Below are positions 23,780-36,346 of a DNA stretch of 64,000 bases, in pieces; position 1 is the stretch's first letter; each line of letters starts with the position of its first letter. The stretch is from Ilex aquifolium (Eukaryota; Streptophyta; Magnoliopsida; Aquifoliales; Aquifoliaceae): NCBI GenBank assembly GCA_951799425.1, contig OX637399.1, positions 17,768,001-17,832,000 of the forward strand, given 5' to 3'. A model generated the notes under the pieces. The model saw only the letters and a program-made list of their open reading frames with translations, was not told the DNA's origin and searched no databases. A program made the position numbers and the translations under genes.

Positions 23780-24820
23780 TTGGAGTTAAATCCACTACCT
23801 TCTACACTTAAGTATGCATTCCTAGGGGAGCACAAAACATTCCTGGTGGTGATAATCTCTTCCTTGGAGTTGAGGCAAGAAGAGGATTTATTGAAAGTGT
23901 TGAGGAGGCATAAGGGAGCAATCGGTTGGACAATTTTCGATATCAAGGGGATTAGCCCCCTCATTTTCACACACCGAATCTACTTAGAGGAAGACTCCAA
24001 ACCATCCCGACAACCACAAAGGATGCTAAATCCTATCATGAAGAGCGTGGTGAGGGATGAGGTGCTCAAACTACTTGATGTGGGCATTATCTTTGCAATT
24101 GTCGATAGTAAATGGTTTAGTCCCACTCAAGTAGTGCCAAAGAATTCACGGCTCATTGTGGTAGCAAATGAGGAGAATGAGTTGATTCTGACAAGGGTGG
24201 TCACTGGTTGGAGAGTTTGTATCGACTATTGAAAACTCAACTCATACACAAGAAATGATCATTTCACCTTGCCATTCCTTGACCAAGTGTTGGAGAGTAG
24301 CTGGACATCTTTTTTATTGCTTCTTCGATGGCTACTCCGGCTACAACCAAATAGAGATTGCTTTGGAGGACCAAGAGAAGACAACATTCACGTGCCCCTT
24401 CGGTACCTTCGCCTATCACCGAATGCCATTCGGGTTGTGTAATGCCCCGAGAACTTTTCAAAGATGCATGATGAGAATCTTTAGCGATATGGTGGAGAAA
24501 ATTGTGGAGGTGTTCATGGATGACTTTTTCGTATTTGGAGACTCATTCGAGAGGTGTTTGGAAAATTTGGAGAAAGTGCTAGAAAGATGTGAAGAGAGGA
24601 ATTTGGTGCTCAATTGGGAGAAGTGTTACTTCATGGTGACCCAAGGGATTGTGCTTGGGCACATCGTGTCTGCAAAGGGGATTGAAGTAGACAAATCCAA
24701 GATGGAAGCGATTTCCAACCTCCCCACTCCAAAGGTCGTCAAGGATAACAGGTCGTTTCTTGGCCATGCCATTTTTTATCGTAGATTCATAAAATATTTT
24801 AGTGCATTGGCAAGACCTTC
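23780..24820 (+). pseudogene. Reverse transcriptase of element B
   Basis: LPSTLKYAFLGEHKTFLVVI and RRHKGAIGWTIFDIKGISP lead into RT. Motifs are KWFSPTQVVPKNS, TRVVTGWRVCIDY (then a TGA), CPFGTFAYHRMPFGLCNAPRTFQRC and VFMDDFFVFGDSF. A single-base loss near 24295 shifts the frame, so the RT lies in two open pieces, 23780-24232 and 24255-25028. The catalytic MDD is retained. Confidence 0.86.
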
Positions 24821-25763
24821 GACCAATTTGTTAGCAAAGGATGTTCCCCTTGTGTGGTCAGATGATTGTGAGGCATCTTTTAAAAAACTCAAAAGTATGC
24901 TTACTTTACCTCCAATCATGCGATCACCCAAATGGGAACTGTCATTTGAGCTTATGTGCAATGCGGGTGATTACGTGGTCGGCACAGTGCTTGGTCAAAG
25001 GGAAGAAAAAAGGTCATATGTAATATAATACACTAGTAAGACTCTAAATGAAGCACAAATGAATTACACTGCCACCGAAAAAGAGTTGTTAGCTGTAGTG
25101 TTTGCATTGGACAAATTTAGGTCCTACATCATTGGTTCACCTATTGTAGTCTACACTGATCACTTTGCTTTGAAGTATCTTTTTGTCTAAGCAGGATGCA
25201 AAATCGAGACTCATTAGGTGGATCCTCCTCCATCAAGAGTTCAATCTGATCATTAAAGACAAAAAGGGAGTTGAGAATGTGGTGGCGGACCATTTATCAC
25301 GACTTGTAGTCCAAGATGCCGAAGAGCATATCCCTATCCCCAACTCTTTTCCTGATGAGTATGTGTTTTCTATTCATTCTGTTTGTCCATGGTACACTGA
25401 CATTTGTAATTATCTTGCCACAAGACAAATACCACCGCATTGGAGCCCGGAGGACAAACGAAGATTCATGACGGATGTGAAGTACTTCTACTTCTACAAC
25501 CAGTATATGTTCAATTATTGCCCAGATCAAGTGATGAGGAGATGCATACCTATAAATGAACAACGGGATGTCCTTTCATTCTGCCATTCTGAGGCATGTG
25601 GTGGCCACTTCTCTTCAAAGAAAACTTCGACTAAGGTTTTGCAATCCGATTTTTATTGTCCTTCTATAATTAAAGACTGTGTTTCATTTTGTAAAGAATG
25701 TGATAGGTGCCAAAGGTTGGGTAGTGTGTCCTGTAGAAATATGATGCCTCTTTCCCCATGCTA
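24821..25763 (+). pseudogene. RNase H and integrase zinc domain of element B
   Basis: RNase H motifs are [32 protein letters not shown] (then a stop), [19 protein letters not shown] and VYTDHFALKYL. A frameshift near 25185 precedes [19 protein letters not shown]. The integrase zinc module is intact in sequence ([27 protein letters not shown]). Confidence 0.85.
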
Positions 25764-26692
25764 GTCATTGAAATATTCGATTGTTGGGGCATTGACTTCA
25801 TGGGTCCATTCCCTATGTCCTTTGGCTACCTCTATATCCTACTGGCAGTGGACTATGTGCCCTAGTGGGTAGAGGTCATCCCAACCAAAACCAATGACCA
25901 TCGAGTTGTGGTCAAGTTTTTAAATGAAAATATTTTTTCAAGGTTTGGGGTACCTCGTGCAATGATAAGTAACGGTGGGTCTCATTTTTGCAATAGGTCA
26001 TTTGCTTCCTTAATGCATAAATATGGTGTAACACACAAGGTGTCCACCGCTTATCACCCATAGACTAATGGCCAAGTCGAGTTGGCCAATAGGGAGATCA
26101 AAAACATACTACAGAAAACGATGAATCCAAATCGAAAGGATTGGTCACTTAGGTTGACCAATGCGTTGTGGGCTTACCATACTGCTTACAAGACCATCCT
26201 AGGTATGTCTCCCTATAAGCTAGTCTATGGCAAGGCTTGTCATTTGCCAGTAGAGATGGAGCACAAAGCATATTGGGCCATTTAAACCTTGAAATTCAAT
26301 TTGAGAATAGCCGGAGAGAATAGGAAGTTGGAGTTGAATGAATTAGAGGAAATCCATAGAGATGCATATGAGAGCTCAAAAATTTCCAAAGAAAGGGCAA
26401 AGATTTTTCATGACAAATCCCTTGTGAGAAAGACATTTGAGCCTAGACAAAAAGTGCTCTTGCATAATTCTCGACACTCCATTTTTCAAGGGAAACTCCG
26501 ATCTCGTTGGGATGACCCCTATCTTGTCAAGGTGGCCTACCCTAACAGAGTCATGGAAATAACAAACCCTGAAGATGGTAAATCATTCAAGGTCAATGGC
26601 CAAAGACTAAGCCATTATTCGAGGGTTTTGAGGTTCAAATGGAGGAGGAAGAGTTGATGGATCTGGCTTACCCGGACCTTGTTGAGGAATAA
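25764..26692 (+). pseudogene. Integrase core of element B, active site mutated
   Basis: Core begins [20 protein letters not shown]. The second catalytic Asp is replaced by Asn (AMISNGGSHF), while the first Asp and the Glu ([12 protein letters not shown]) remain. Three nonsense codons interrupt the frame: WVEV preceded by TAG, CAG-to-TAG before TNGQ, and AAG/TAA after YWAI. The C-terminal DNA-binding part is open at 26289-26657. The original stop is at 26690-26692 (LVEE*). Confidence 0.87.
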
Positions 26693-28778
26693 CTGTTCAA
26701 GTAGATTTTAGTGTATAGTCACTTTCTTTTATCATTTACCTTCCAAGCTAATTTGTTTACTTACTTTCATCTTTGCATAGTTTTCTTTCTTCAAATGTTC
26801 AGATTATGGTGTTTTGTCAAAGCTCATTGCGAGGTATTCTCTAACCCTACTTATCTTTTTAAGTCCATCATTGCATTCCATATCATTTTGTTGCATTGAG
26901 GACAATGCATAGTTCAAGTTGGGGGTGAGGTGCACCGTTTGTATGATATACCAAAATTTTTGTTGATAATACCATTTTTTGTGAAATTCACCATTCACAT
27001 ATTTGACCTAATTTTTTGTAGAATAGTTACAAAATATGTGAAAAATTTGAAAGTTTTTGTGAAAAATATCTGAATATTGAACCATATTTACCTATTCAGA
27101 GTGTTATGGGTTTAATAATAGTGAGATCTTTCCTTTCAACTTTGAATATATGAGCACATCATAGAAGTATATCCCATGCTTGAGTATCACATATGTGTTT
27201 TCTTTTGAACTCAACTATAGTGCACCATGAACATGTAATTTTGGCAATTTAAGGATTGGATTCATATTTTAGTGCTTGACATGCATAGTGGAGATGAAAT
27301 AAGTACTCGTGTGAGCTTTAGTGTCAATCCTTGTTGGATGGAACTTACATTTACTCAAAGGAACACTTTTTTCAATTCAAAATCTGTTCAATAATCTCAT
27401 TATGCTTGATTTGGTTAGAGTGCATGTAGATAGTTGATTGACTTTGTCTTGAAATGCCAATTTGCCTCCCCATGCTTATCTAGAAATGATCTTAAGCCAT
27501 CTTGGAAATGCTTTGATCATTAGCCCTTTTCTTGGAATAAATTATCCCTAGTGTCATGATTGAGCCTTATTTGAAAATTCGTTTCCATGCCACACAATTG
27601 AACAAGCCAGTGCAAAATGATAAAAATTTACCACACCTTGGTTGTTCTGAGAACTGATTGTGATAGATCATAAAGGGAAGGAAATGTGGTGAGGAAACCC
27701 AAAAAGGGATAAATGGTGCCGAATTCAAATTTTGAATGAAAAAGAGAAAGATAGCCCAAGAAAAAGGAGAAAAAGGGGTTGAAAAAGAAAATAAAAGGAA
27801 AGAAGAAGAAAAAAAGAAACAAAAAATGAAGTGAAGGTGTAAATCTTTAAAAAAAAAAAAATTCCCGCAAAAAGGAGATTTTAGTAATAAAGGTCAATGC
27901 CCTTGGAATAACTTTTTTTGCATTCTTTGACCTTTCATTTCACTCAGCCCAAATATCACCCCCAAGGCCTCATTGCAACCCTTGAAAGCCCTAAATGATC
28001 TAGATAAGCATGGTGAAAGCATAATTTTAATGAAAAAGAAAAGTTGGTTTTGCAATCTACTGCCTTAACATTCCATTCATGAGATTATGTCAAGTTCGTT
28101 TCAATTATTGTGCATGCACATCATTTTTGGATTATATGTGAGCATTTTGGTTTGTGCGTAAGATTCTATCTCACATATACACATGGAGAGCACGCTCAGA
28201 TAATTGTTGAGATAATCGTTCTTGAGAGAAACCCTTGGTGAGTTTTGCATCAAAGCTGGTTTTGGATAGCCAAGTAAATGTGAATTCCGTTGGGTAAATG
28301 CTTAAATTACATGTCCATTTCACAGACACACGAGTTTGGTAACAAATGTGTAGGTGCATACTCTAGAATAGCATTTAAATTCATGGTGTTGCTCATGTGT
28401 GCTTAGTTCAGGTATTTGAATAATGTGTCAGGCAACCCTATGCTTGTAGGATGGGGCAATATCGCTCAAACTTTCAAATATTGGGAAGAAATAGGAATGT
28501 CTTTACCATTTCAATCTGTGTTTTACATATTGGGTATTCATTTTGGTAGTTAAATTTAGAAATCTATGTCTTGTGTTTTGAAAGCATCAAAATTTTAAAT
28601 CACATTTCAATTTCGTAAATGAATTTGGGCATGGTCACTCATTTGTGTTTCACAAGCGTAGTTCAGGTTTTTGGTGGAGTGGAGGTTGTGAATAGGTTGT
28701 TAGAATGTGTAGAGGTTGAATAAATATGAAATGAAGATGAAAATAGGAGCACAGGAAATTATTGGGAAAAAGCTAAAA
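26693..28778 (+). other. Spacer of element B between pol and palindrome cluster
   Basis: 2.1 kb noncoding AT-rich sequence with no supportable ORF. It contains the internal purine tract (26916-26936), the CACATATACACATGGAGAGCA block near 28175, a purine-rich stretch near 27720-27840, and CTCATTATGCTTG blocks near 27400. These are all shared with the spacers of A, E and G. Confidence 0.75.
26916..26936 (+). other. Internal polypurine tract (candidate central PPT), element B
   Basis: AAGTTGGGGGTGAGGTGCACC, downstream of TTGCATTGAGGACAATGCAT and the pol stop. Same block as in A, E and G. Confidence 0.6.
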
Positions 28779-28870
28779 CCTACTGGTAGAAGTTTGTCTA
28801 AACCTACCAGTAGGAATTTTCCAATGCACAAAACCTACCAGTAGGTTTTGATCGTTCTACCGGTAGGTTT
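28779..28870. repeat. Palindrome cluster CTACCGGTAG upstream of ORF2 (B)
   Basis: Four copies: CTACTGGTAG, CTACCAGTAG, CTACCAGTAG and CTACCGGTAG, each with AAAACC/GGTTTT flanks. Located 390 bp before the ORF2 start. Same type as the LTRs of C and F. Confidence 0.9.
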
Positions 28871-29260
28871 TGCCCAGAAAACCAGGAAACGAGGGTTTAA
28901 GTCGGACTTTTTCGGGAAAACTCTTCACTTTCTCCACTTCTCTCCATCTAAGAAGCCTTATCCTCTCCCTCAAAACATCTCTTACCCTCAAAGATCCCAT
29001 ACCTATCCATCAAATCGCCCCATTAACATACCTAGGGTTGATTCTCATTTTGATTGCATTGCAATTTGTTTGGATTTCTCCACAAAACCCTCATTTTTCC
29101 AATTTTCCCCCAAATCCATTACACCTAGGTTTTCACCAAAAGCTTGGATTCCATCCTCATGGCTCGTTCAGGAAAGCATTCCCGTGTTTCTTTTGATCTT
29201 TTTGAGCAACTATAGATGTGGATTTTTCCATTTGTGGCCCTTGGGGCATTCTTGATTTTC

Positions 29261-29941
29261 ATGGCCCGTACGAAACAAAGGGGCCAAGTTCTCCACCACC
29301 CGCGGGCACAGGGTCCCGCAAGAGAACGATGGCGGGCCCCAGTGGAGGGAGTGGGGAGAGAAGGAAGAAGCAGAAAAATGATGCTCGCACGAAGAGCATT
29401 GAGGAAAAGAATGTGACGTGCGAGCGTCACGTGGACAAGCCCACCCTCGCGCCGAACAACGAGGTTATGTGGGTGATCGAGGGGCACGGGATAGACATTT
29501 GGTTTGAGCCGGTGGAGGGGTATACTCTTCCGATGTGCAGGGAGTTTTACCTGAGATTGAGGGTAGAGGATGAGGATATATTCCTACTCAAGACGAGCGT
29601 GAGGGGGAAGGTTATGGAGGTCACTACGGGATTGATTGTGGATTTGATGAAGTATGAGAGGCCTCCCCCCAATATCCCAGTCTATCCCTATAACACCCAA
29701 GGGAGAAAATCACTCTCGAAGTACGTACATTTGATGTATGAGGACCCGACACAATTCAAAGGAAAAATTCAAGTCGGGGCCGTCAACCATTCATATAGGG
29801 TGATGAACAAAGTCTTGCATTACAAGCTGATTCCCCGGGGTGCGGAGAAGACCCCAGGGGAAGAGAAGCTTGCCCTCCTCCACGCTTTCATGATAGGAAA
29901 GAGGATGGATGTGGCCTTTTTGATTTGGGAATTCATGAAGG
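29261..29941 (+). pseudogene. ORF2 of element B, truncated
   Basis: The start ATG at 29261 gives MARTKQRG, like the other copies. A one-base frameshift near 29285 moves the reading into the frame that continues GPSSPPPAGTGSRKR, a basic Ser/Lys-rich region, CERHVDKP, VIEGHGIDIWFEPVEGYTLPMCREFYLRL, MEVTTGLIVDLMKYERPPPNIPVYPYN, MYEDPTQFKGKIQVGAVNHSYRVMNKVLHYKL and FLIWEFMK. It is cut there by a Tekay-like LTR. The acidic tail and helix seen in other copies are lost. Family as for 123-1275. Confidence 0.78.
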
Positions 29942-31181
29942 TGTAAAACTCAGGTAAATTTGAATTTTTATGAAAAATGGCAAAATGGTAATTTGCCACT
30001 ACGGTACGGGTTGAAAACCAGAATTTTTCTAGAGCTCGGATGATGAAATGGACCTCACCGTTGGATTCGTCTCGCGAAATCTAGTTGAAAAATAATTTAA
30101 AGGAAGTTAATATAAAAATATTTTGAACTTGAACCGGGACAAAATTTAATTGATTCGGGTCAAAACTGGACCCGGAAAAGGAGAACGTGTGGCAAAATGA
30201 GGACCAAGTATTTGGAGAGTATAAAAGGGGAAGAAAATCAGATTTTCTTCCCCAATTCTCAACCTTTTACCCGTTAGAAAAGAGAGAGGAAGAAGAGAGA
30301 GAAAGAGCAAGGGTTTCACACCTTATCTCTACGATCTACATCTCTACGTCGCTAGAATCGACTCAAGCCAAGAACAAAAGTTGTTCTTATCATCGAGGGC
30401 TACGCAACCATACCAAAAAGCATGGATTTGGGTGAAGTTTCAAAAATGGGTCTTGGAGAAATCAAGGGTTTAGGCGTGATTTGGGATTCTTGAAGCTTCC
30501 TACCGTTGTTTTATGCTTCAAGAGGTTGGTTTTCTCCCTAATTAGGTTTATTTCCAACCTAGGAGGATTATTTGGAATGGGTAGGGTGTTAGAGGTATAT
30601 AGCACTTACCTATTATTGTTAATTTGATGAAATGGGTATTGGAAATGGGTAAAATCAATTCTAGCTTGAATTGGTACTTAAAAATTTGTGATATGTGGGC
30701 ATGCTATGTGTTTATATTATGCCTTGGAGAATTAAGTGTGTTATTTACATGAGTTTATGTGATAACATGCTTGGAAATTGTTGTTGGGTATAATGTTGAT
30801 ATATGCTTGGTGATGTATTGACATTAAGATGATTGTGGTAATTATATGCTTATGATATAATTGACCATGGTATATGTTGAAATGTGGTTGATATGGTTCA
30901 TATGGCACTCATAACATATTGAACATGATTATAGTGTTGCAATTGTACACTACATTGCATATGCGCGAAGACATCACATTCATGGGCATTAGACATTAGT
31001 GTGGGTATGTGTGCATGATTGTCATCAAACGCCACTCTTGGTGAATGGTGCGTGGGCTCGAGAAAGTTGGGCCAAGGCCCGGCTGAGTCGCATGGTTTGC
31101 ATTGAAAATTGGGTTGGGGTTAGCAAGAAGGGCTGGACTATCCCCCGGGTGCAAGACCCGGTTACTTCGGATACACACTCC
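29942..31181 (+). mobile_element. Tekay-like LTR fragment inserted in ORF2 of B
   Basis: It starts TGTAAAACTCAGG and follows the Tekay-like LTR in plus orientation for about 1240 bp, with GTATAAAAGGGG near 30220 as a TATA-like box and R-like leader, and CTCCCCCGGG-type blocks near 31140. It stops in mid-LTR at 31181, where LTR C begins with TGCTTGACTT. This suggests interruption by C; the remaining half is not in the window. Confidence 0.75.
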
Positions 31182-32105
31182 TGCTTGACTTATTTCATTG
31201 TTGTCGCTAATCTCCGCACATCATCCCGTAGTATGTGTATGGCTTATACGGATAGGGGAGTGTCACTCTCCCTCGGAATGATGCAAGAAATATGGTAAAC
31301 GGAATAGTGTGAATGAAATGTGTGTGTGTGTGTGAACAAAAGTGCTCCCCAAGCGTAGAGAGACTTTCGAATGTCGTGTTTTACTTGGAAATCGTATTCC
31401 AATGTCATCTCCTCAGGGAAGGAGGTGAATCGTTTTGAATGTGATTTTTTTGAAAAAAGAAAAAGTATAAAAATCTTTGAGGTTTGAGTTTTGGTGAGTG
31501 AAGATTGGTTATAGAAATGTAATGGAAACAAGTGTTGACTAATCCGAAGAGGTCATTCCAATGGGAATGCCAAATCAACTCAAGACCTTCCTCCAATGGT
31601 GTCTAGATGTTTGATTGATTCATAGAAAACGCGGGACTAAATGGAGGTGAGGATTCAAGCATACACCGTGACAAGTCTACGGTGTATCAAGAACTCACAA
31701 CCATGTCCACACTCAACCTAGTCAAACCAAATCAACGTACACTACGAGGGGGAAAGAAAAAGAGTTGATTTAGCATACCCAAGAGGAGTTCTCCCTTGGA
31801 TTAGCCAACTTAAGGCTTAGATACTCATATTTAATGCAAGAACATTAATGAAATGAAGAGACATTGTAAAGAAATGAAGAATGGAACTTAAATGATTGCA
31901 AGAAAACATAACCAACAGAAAAGTGCATTTAATACCTATTTGGAGAACTTGAAATGAAAAACTTGAATATAACAATGGTGAAATCCAGAATGTAGAACTA
32001 AACTTGCAATGTACTTGTAATAAATGACATTCAAGACATTAAATGAAGCTTACAAGAGTCTTAAGAAAGATTACAAGTGAAATAGATGGACGAAATGCAA
32101 AAAAT

Positions 32106-32110
32106 CTAAG
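32106..32110. repeat. Target-site duplication CTAAG, left
   Basis: CTAAG before the TGTAACACC end; repeated at 34258-34262. Confidence 0.95.
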
Positions 32111-32426
32111 TGTAACACCCCGCATTTTCTTTTATATATGCATATAGATATATAGATATAGCAAATAATGGTTGTAAAGATGTGGATAGGGGTATTGAAG
32201 TGTGTTTGAACTTTGTAAATTTGAAAAGTAAAGATTTAAAATGTTAATGAAAATCATAGTTGAAATTTAGTTTTAGTGAGTGAAAATATAAAATGTTAGG
32301 TCCTATAACTTGTATTAGATAGGTTTGGTGTATAAATATGTGTTGGAGAGGTTTGTGATGGATTTGGTTAGTTTTGGAATGGATTGGAAATGGAAAACAA
32401 AAGAAATAGTCAAAACTGGGTAAATG

Positions 32427-32522
32427 GTACCGGTACTGGGTACCGGTACTGAGTACCGGTACCCCGATTCCAGAAGGTTTCTTGTACCGGTACTGAATGG
32501 TACCGGTACTGGGTACTGGTAC
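32427..32522. repeat. Palindrome cluster GTACCGGTAC (TGG-spaced) in solo LTR
   Basis: Six copies of TACCGGTA or close variants with TGGG and TGAG spacers, giving GTACCGGTACTGGGTACC-type tandem pairs. The same tandem spacing is seen in element E. Confidence 0.9.
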
Positions 32523-32579
32523 TACCGAAACCAGACTGTTTATTTTAAAGTCGCGAATTTCGGCCTCTCTCTCTCTCCC

Positions 32580-32587
32580 TATAAATA
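32580..32587 (+). promoter_or_regulatory. TATA box of solo LTR
   Basis: TATAAATA just after a CT-rich tract, about 60 bp downstream of the palindrome cluster. Confidence 0.65.
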
Positions 32588-34257
32588 CTTAAGGCCGACT
32601 ATTTGAGCCCCATTTCAGCCTTCTAAACCCTAGGCACCTTTAGAGAGAAAGAGAGGGAGAGAAGAACATCAAAGATAAGGAGAGATACACCATTTTAGAA
32701 GATTAAAACCCTAGATTTCTAAGATTTCACTTCTCTACTCATTCTCTTTTCTTCCATTCTTCACCCACTCTCACCCAAATCTTTTGAAAACCCTAGGGAG
32801 AGGAGATTAAAAGGAAAAGAAAGGAAAGCAAGAAGGTCTTGAAGCTTGGGTATTTGGTTAAAACTCTTGAGCGTTGAGGTAGGGGATTTCTTCCTAATCT
32901 CTTACATTGAGGCTAGGGTTTATGTATATATATATGTTTTTCACTCTCATCCTTATATACATGATAAGAAATACATGATTCTTGTTCCTCTTGAAATAAA
33001 TGCCATGTTTTGAACATTGTGATGGTTGGGTAACTATTAAATTTCTCTTTTTCATCTTCAAACCTTGGTTTTAAAGAGAAATTGACTTTTCCCTCTATTT
33101 TTCCTTGGTATTGCTTTCAAAACTTTAGTGTTTGATATTGTACACCAAAATGTTACTTATGATGATCTCTTGCTCATTTTCTTCCATCATATTATGAAAC
33201 ATTATATTAGAAATTGTGGAATTTGGTAATTCCTTGAAATGTTGATGAATTGAGAATATTTTGGTTTCCTCAATTGTATGGTTGTTGTGAAGGACTTGGA
33301 TTGCCTTCGAGAGATGCCGTAGAGTGTTAGAGGTTAGTCTACCCCAGTGGGGGTGAGATGGTTTCCTAGCACTTGTAGTGGGTTGTCATTTGGTAATGAA
33401 ACCACTATCGTTCACTGGAGTTCGAACAAGGGTTAGTATACTTTTCCTGAGAAGGGACTCGTCACTGCCATTGGGATGGTAGACGCCCTTTCCTAAATTG
33501 CTTGTGAATGTGATTGTGATTGGTGGACTAGGTATAATCGTTGGGTAGATTCATGAGAAGCAATCAACATACATGGTACGGGGATGAACCAATATACATG
33601 GGATGATGAGTTGGAACGTCTTAGCCGGTGCATTGGTATGGGACAATGCATCGGAAGACGCCCTTCCGAATTGGCCTAACTTTGGACACGGTGTATTGTT
33701 GTTCAATTTAATTTATTCTTTTACTTGATTGTTGTTATGGCTTAAACTTGAGATCTCTTTAAACTGTCCTGTTTTTCCTTCAAAAATTGATATATATTAT
33801 TTCTGAAATGTGACCGACCCGTTTTATATTTTTATAAACCTTGTTTGAGTTGGGAAGATTTTGCTACAGAGCTTCGTGCTTATCCCCTACAAATTACATT
33901 TTTCAGATTTGGTGCTAGAGGAGGATCTCGGCATCGACGAGTCAGGGCATTGGGAGGCTCCACTCGAGGGGAACCTAGATCTCGAGGTGGATATGTAGAG
34001 ATGTAGCTTCTTTTGTACTAGACTAGGTTATTCTTCTGGACACTGTAAGGTCTAGTTTCTTTTGCTATTCCGCTGTGCTACTTTAATTAATTTTTGAGAT
34101 GTAAATGCTATGGTTGGGCATATTCTTTTGGATAATGATGTAAATATTTTATGGATGATGAATGAAGTTTAATTTATTTATGGATGATATTAGTGCTCTC
34201 ATGATGTGAATGGTTTTAGTATGTAATGTCGTCCAGGGTGTGTTTTGGGGCGTTACA

Positions 34258-34262
34258 CTAAG
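34258..34262. repeat. Target-site duplication CTAAG, right
   Basis: Second copy; the LTR of C resumes here. Confidence 0.95.
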
Positions 34263-34638
34263 CTTTCTCTCTCTAACTATGTCTTATTCTTTGGAGCTTC
34301 TCTCTCTACAATGCAATACCAACTGAACAATTGTCTAATTTCTCTCTATATTTTCGTCCATGGAGCTCTATGGTATGTATTGTGCAGAGTTTTCATCAAT
34401 TGGGGTTGGTTTGGAAGCCTGCACCAGCAAGGTGCAGACATGCCTGCACCCCCCTGCCACTTTGTCAGCCTCTCTCCTTCTCTCTCTTCTTCTTACATGC
34501 TTCTTCTTCCAAGTCAGGCTTTTGTGTAAGATATGGCATGGTGGTATGTGGAACATGTTAGGGAAGGTGTGGGAGAAGTGTAGGTGGGACCCCCAAGTAG
34601 TTGGAGCTGAGTTGCAGAAGTCAGGCGTTTTCAGTAAA

Positions 34639-34764
34639 ACCTACCGGTAGGTCGATGGAAACCTACTGGTAGGTTTTACTCCAGTAGGCAAAAACTATCA
34701 GTAGGTTTGCGGTAGGTGCAGGTCCAGTAGCCAAAACCTACCGGTATGGCCTACCGGTAGGTTT
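34639..34764. repeat. Palindrome cluster CTACCGGTAG in LTR of C
   Basis: CCTACCGGTAGG, CCTACTGGTAGG, CTATCAGTAG and a closing CTACCGGTAG pair. The linkers (GGTCGATGGAAACC, TTTTACTCCAGTAGG) match those of LTR A except for the palindrome arms. Confidence 0.9.
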
Positions 34765-35011
34765 TCACTGATTTTGCTCAATTCTTGGTTCCTTCACCTT
34801 CCAAGCTATCGCCAAGCCTCCATCTCATCTCCATTGATCTTAAGCATCACGATAGGGGCCTAATATGCATCATTTAAGCTCTTTTTCCTACAAACACACC
34901 GAAACTCCATTAATAGCTCAAAACATTGCAATTCTTCCCATTTTTACCATAAGAGCAAGCATAAAAGGGGTGCAAATGTACACATGAATATGCAATATTT
35001 CGTGCTAATCA

Positions 35012-35024
35012 CACCCCCCAACTT
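35012..35024 (-). other. Polypurine tract of element C
   Basis: Minus strand AAGTTGGGGGGTG immediately before the TGATTAGCAC LTR start. The 270 bp up to the ORF2 stop hold only 3' UTR. Confidence 0.85.
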
Positions 35025-35290
35025 GAGCTTTGCTAGTCCCTAGCAAACTTTATTTTCAAATCAACAAGTATGAAACTACAGCAATCCATTTACACAAGTA
35101 ATTCGTCAAACATTCAAAAACAAAAATATAATGCAATTAAAGAAATGAACTTGGGCAAGATGGAACAACAACTGTGGTATTTCATTAATTACTTCCAAGT
35201 GTGGAGTACATGGAGTTAGAATTCAAAAACAGACAAAACGGCCTAAAATTCCTAAAGACTCTTCTACTAGGCCGATGACTCCACTCCTAA

Positions 35291-36346
35291 CTATGTACAA
35301 TCCAAATCAAAAAGGACAAAACACAAGAGTATCCACTCTTCACCCCCATCATCATCATCATCATCACCATCACCATCATCGTCACCATCATCCTTACCAT
35401 CATCCTCCTCCTCACCATCATCTTCTTCATCCCCATCCGAATCTCCCACTTCAACCACAGTGGAGGCTGAGGGGGTAGAGGCAGGAGGTGGAGGCCCACA
35501 GGGAATCGGCTCTCCTGGAAATGTGTGCTGAAAAAGTCTAGTCATCATCGCCGAAAGCTCGTGAACCATCTCTTCTAGAATGTCCAGGTGCCGTTCCATT
35601 GTGTGCACCGGGGTAGACGTGGACGGCCCAGGAGCAGATGACTCTATAAAGGAAGGTCCAGCAGCAAACGACCCCGGTCTCGAAACCCTATCACGCTCGC
35701 CCCGGCTCATAGCAGACCTCTTGCTACTGCAAGCCTTCTCTATGGCTCCAGTCTTAGGAGGAGTTAACTTGTCGAAGGTATACATCTTCACCTTGAAATG
35801 GAAGCACATCCGGGTGACTAAATTTCCAAAAGGGAGATTCGCTTTCGGCTTCCTAGCCTGAGCAAATTCCTTCATCACCTCCCAAATGAAGAGTACAATT
35901 TCTAAAGCCTTCCCCATCATTACCGCATCCAAGGTCTTCTTGGCTCCCCTTGGGAGCAGGTTATAATTCAAAATCTTATTCATCATCCCGTACGCATGCT
36001 TGAGGCCCCCGACTTGGACCGTTCCCCTAAATTGAGTCGGGTCCTCATACATCGAAGCCACATAATCTGGGATGGACTTGACTCCAGGGATATTGTGGGG
36101 GTACACCGGGGTAAAGGGAGGTAGCCTCTCATACTTCATCAGGGTGGCGATCACAGTTGGGGTCACATCGAAAGTCTTGCCCCTTACATTAACTCTCAAA
36201 ATCTCAGCATCCTCACCCACTACCTTTAGTTTTTGGTAAAACTCCCGACATAACCCTAGATTGAACCCATTCACAGCCTCAAACTAGATCCCAATCCCAT
36301 GGGCCTCAATGATCCTCACAAACTTGTTGTTCAGGCCTAGGGAGAC
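35291..36346 (-). pseudogene. ORF2 of element C, N-terminus removed by element D
   Basis: The core is preserved: VRIIEAHGIGI, a TGG-to-TAG stop, then FEAVNGFNLGLCREFYQKL, FDVTPTVIATLMKYERLPPFTPVYPHN and GLKHAYGMMNKILNYNLL. After a conserved basic stretch (ARKPKANLPFGNLVTRMCFHF) comes a Ser/Gly-rich linker. A heptad-like helix (MERHLDILEEMVHELSAMMT) and a Pro-rich turn follow, then a tail of about 40 Asp/Glu residues encoded by a GAT/GAC repeat (35345-35440). The open frame from 36274 is intact. Dimerisation through the helix and activation through the acidic tail are inferences. Confidence 0.78.

Larger units (their letters stand above)
22359..29941 (+). mobile_element. Athila-like element B, truncated at both sides by later insertions
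   Basis: Plus-strand gag (from the middle), PR, RT, RNase H, IN, internal purine tract, spacer, palindrome cluster and ORF2, cut at 29941 inside ORF2 by a Tekay-like LTR. Its 5' part must lie left of the window, beyond element A. Frameshifts, stops and a mutated integrase active site show that it is dead. Confidence 0.87.
32111..34257. mobile_element. Solo LTR (TGTAACACC...GGCGTTACA)
   Basis: 2147 bp with perfect TG/CA ends and a perfect 5-bp duplication CTAAG. No PBS, coding domain or PPT. It contains a palindrome cluster (32427-32522) 60 bp before a TATA box (TATAAATA at 32580-32587), followed by an AGAGAGAAAG-rich leader. That order puts transcription on the plus strand. A different family from the Athila-like LTRs. 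Confidence 0.92.
31182..35011 (-). repeat. 3' LTR of element C (interrupted)
   Basis: TGCTTGACTT...GTGCTAATCA on the plus strand, about 1.68 kb once the nested solo LTR and one duplication copy are removed. It carries the CTACCGGTAG cluster at 34639-34764. The low-coordinate boundary rests on similarity to the TGTTTGATTC end of LTR A. Confidence 0.78.
31182..36346 (-). mobile_element. Athila-like element C, 3' part
   Basis: On the minus strand: ORF2 (36346-35291), 3' UTR, PPT and a 3' LTR (35011-31182) that hosts a solo LTR. Everything upstream of ORF2 codon about 60 is replaced by element D, which inserted at 36347. Confidence 0.82.

Noticed and set aside
32111..34257. Host gene with TATA box and AG-rich leader
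   Set aside because: Perfect TG/CA termini and 5-bp duplication define a solo LTR; no long ORF follows the TATA box.
35275..35478. ORF with a long histidine run on the plus strand
   Set aside because: It is the antisense shadow of the GAT/GAC repeat encoding the acidic tail of ORF2 C.
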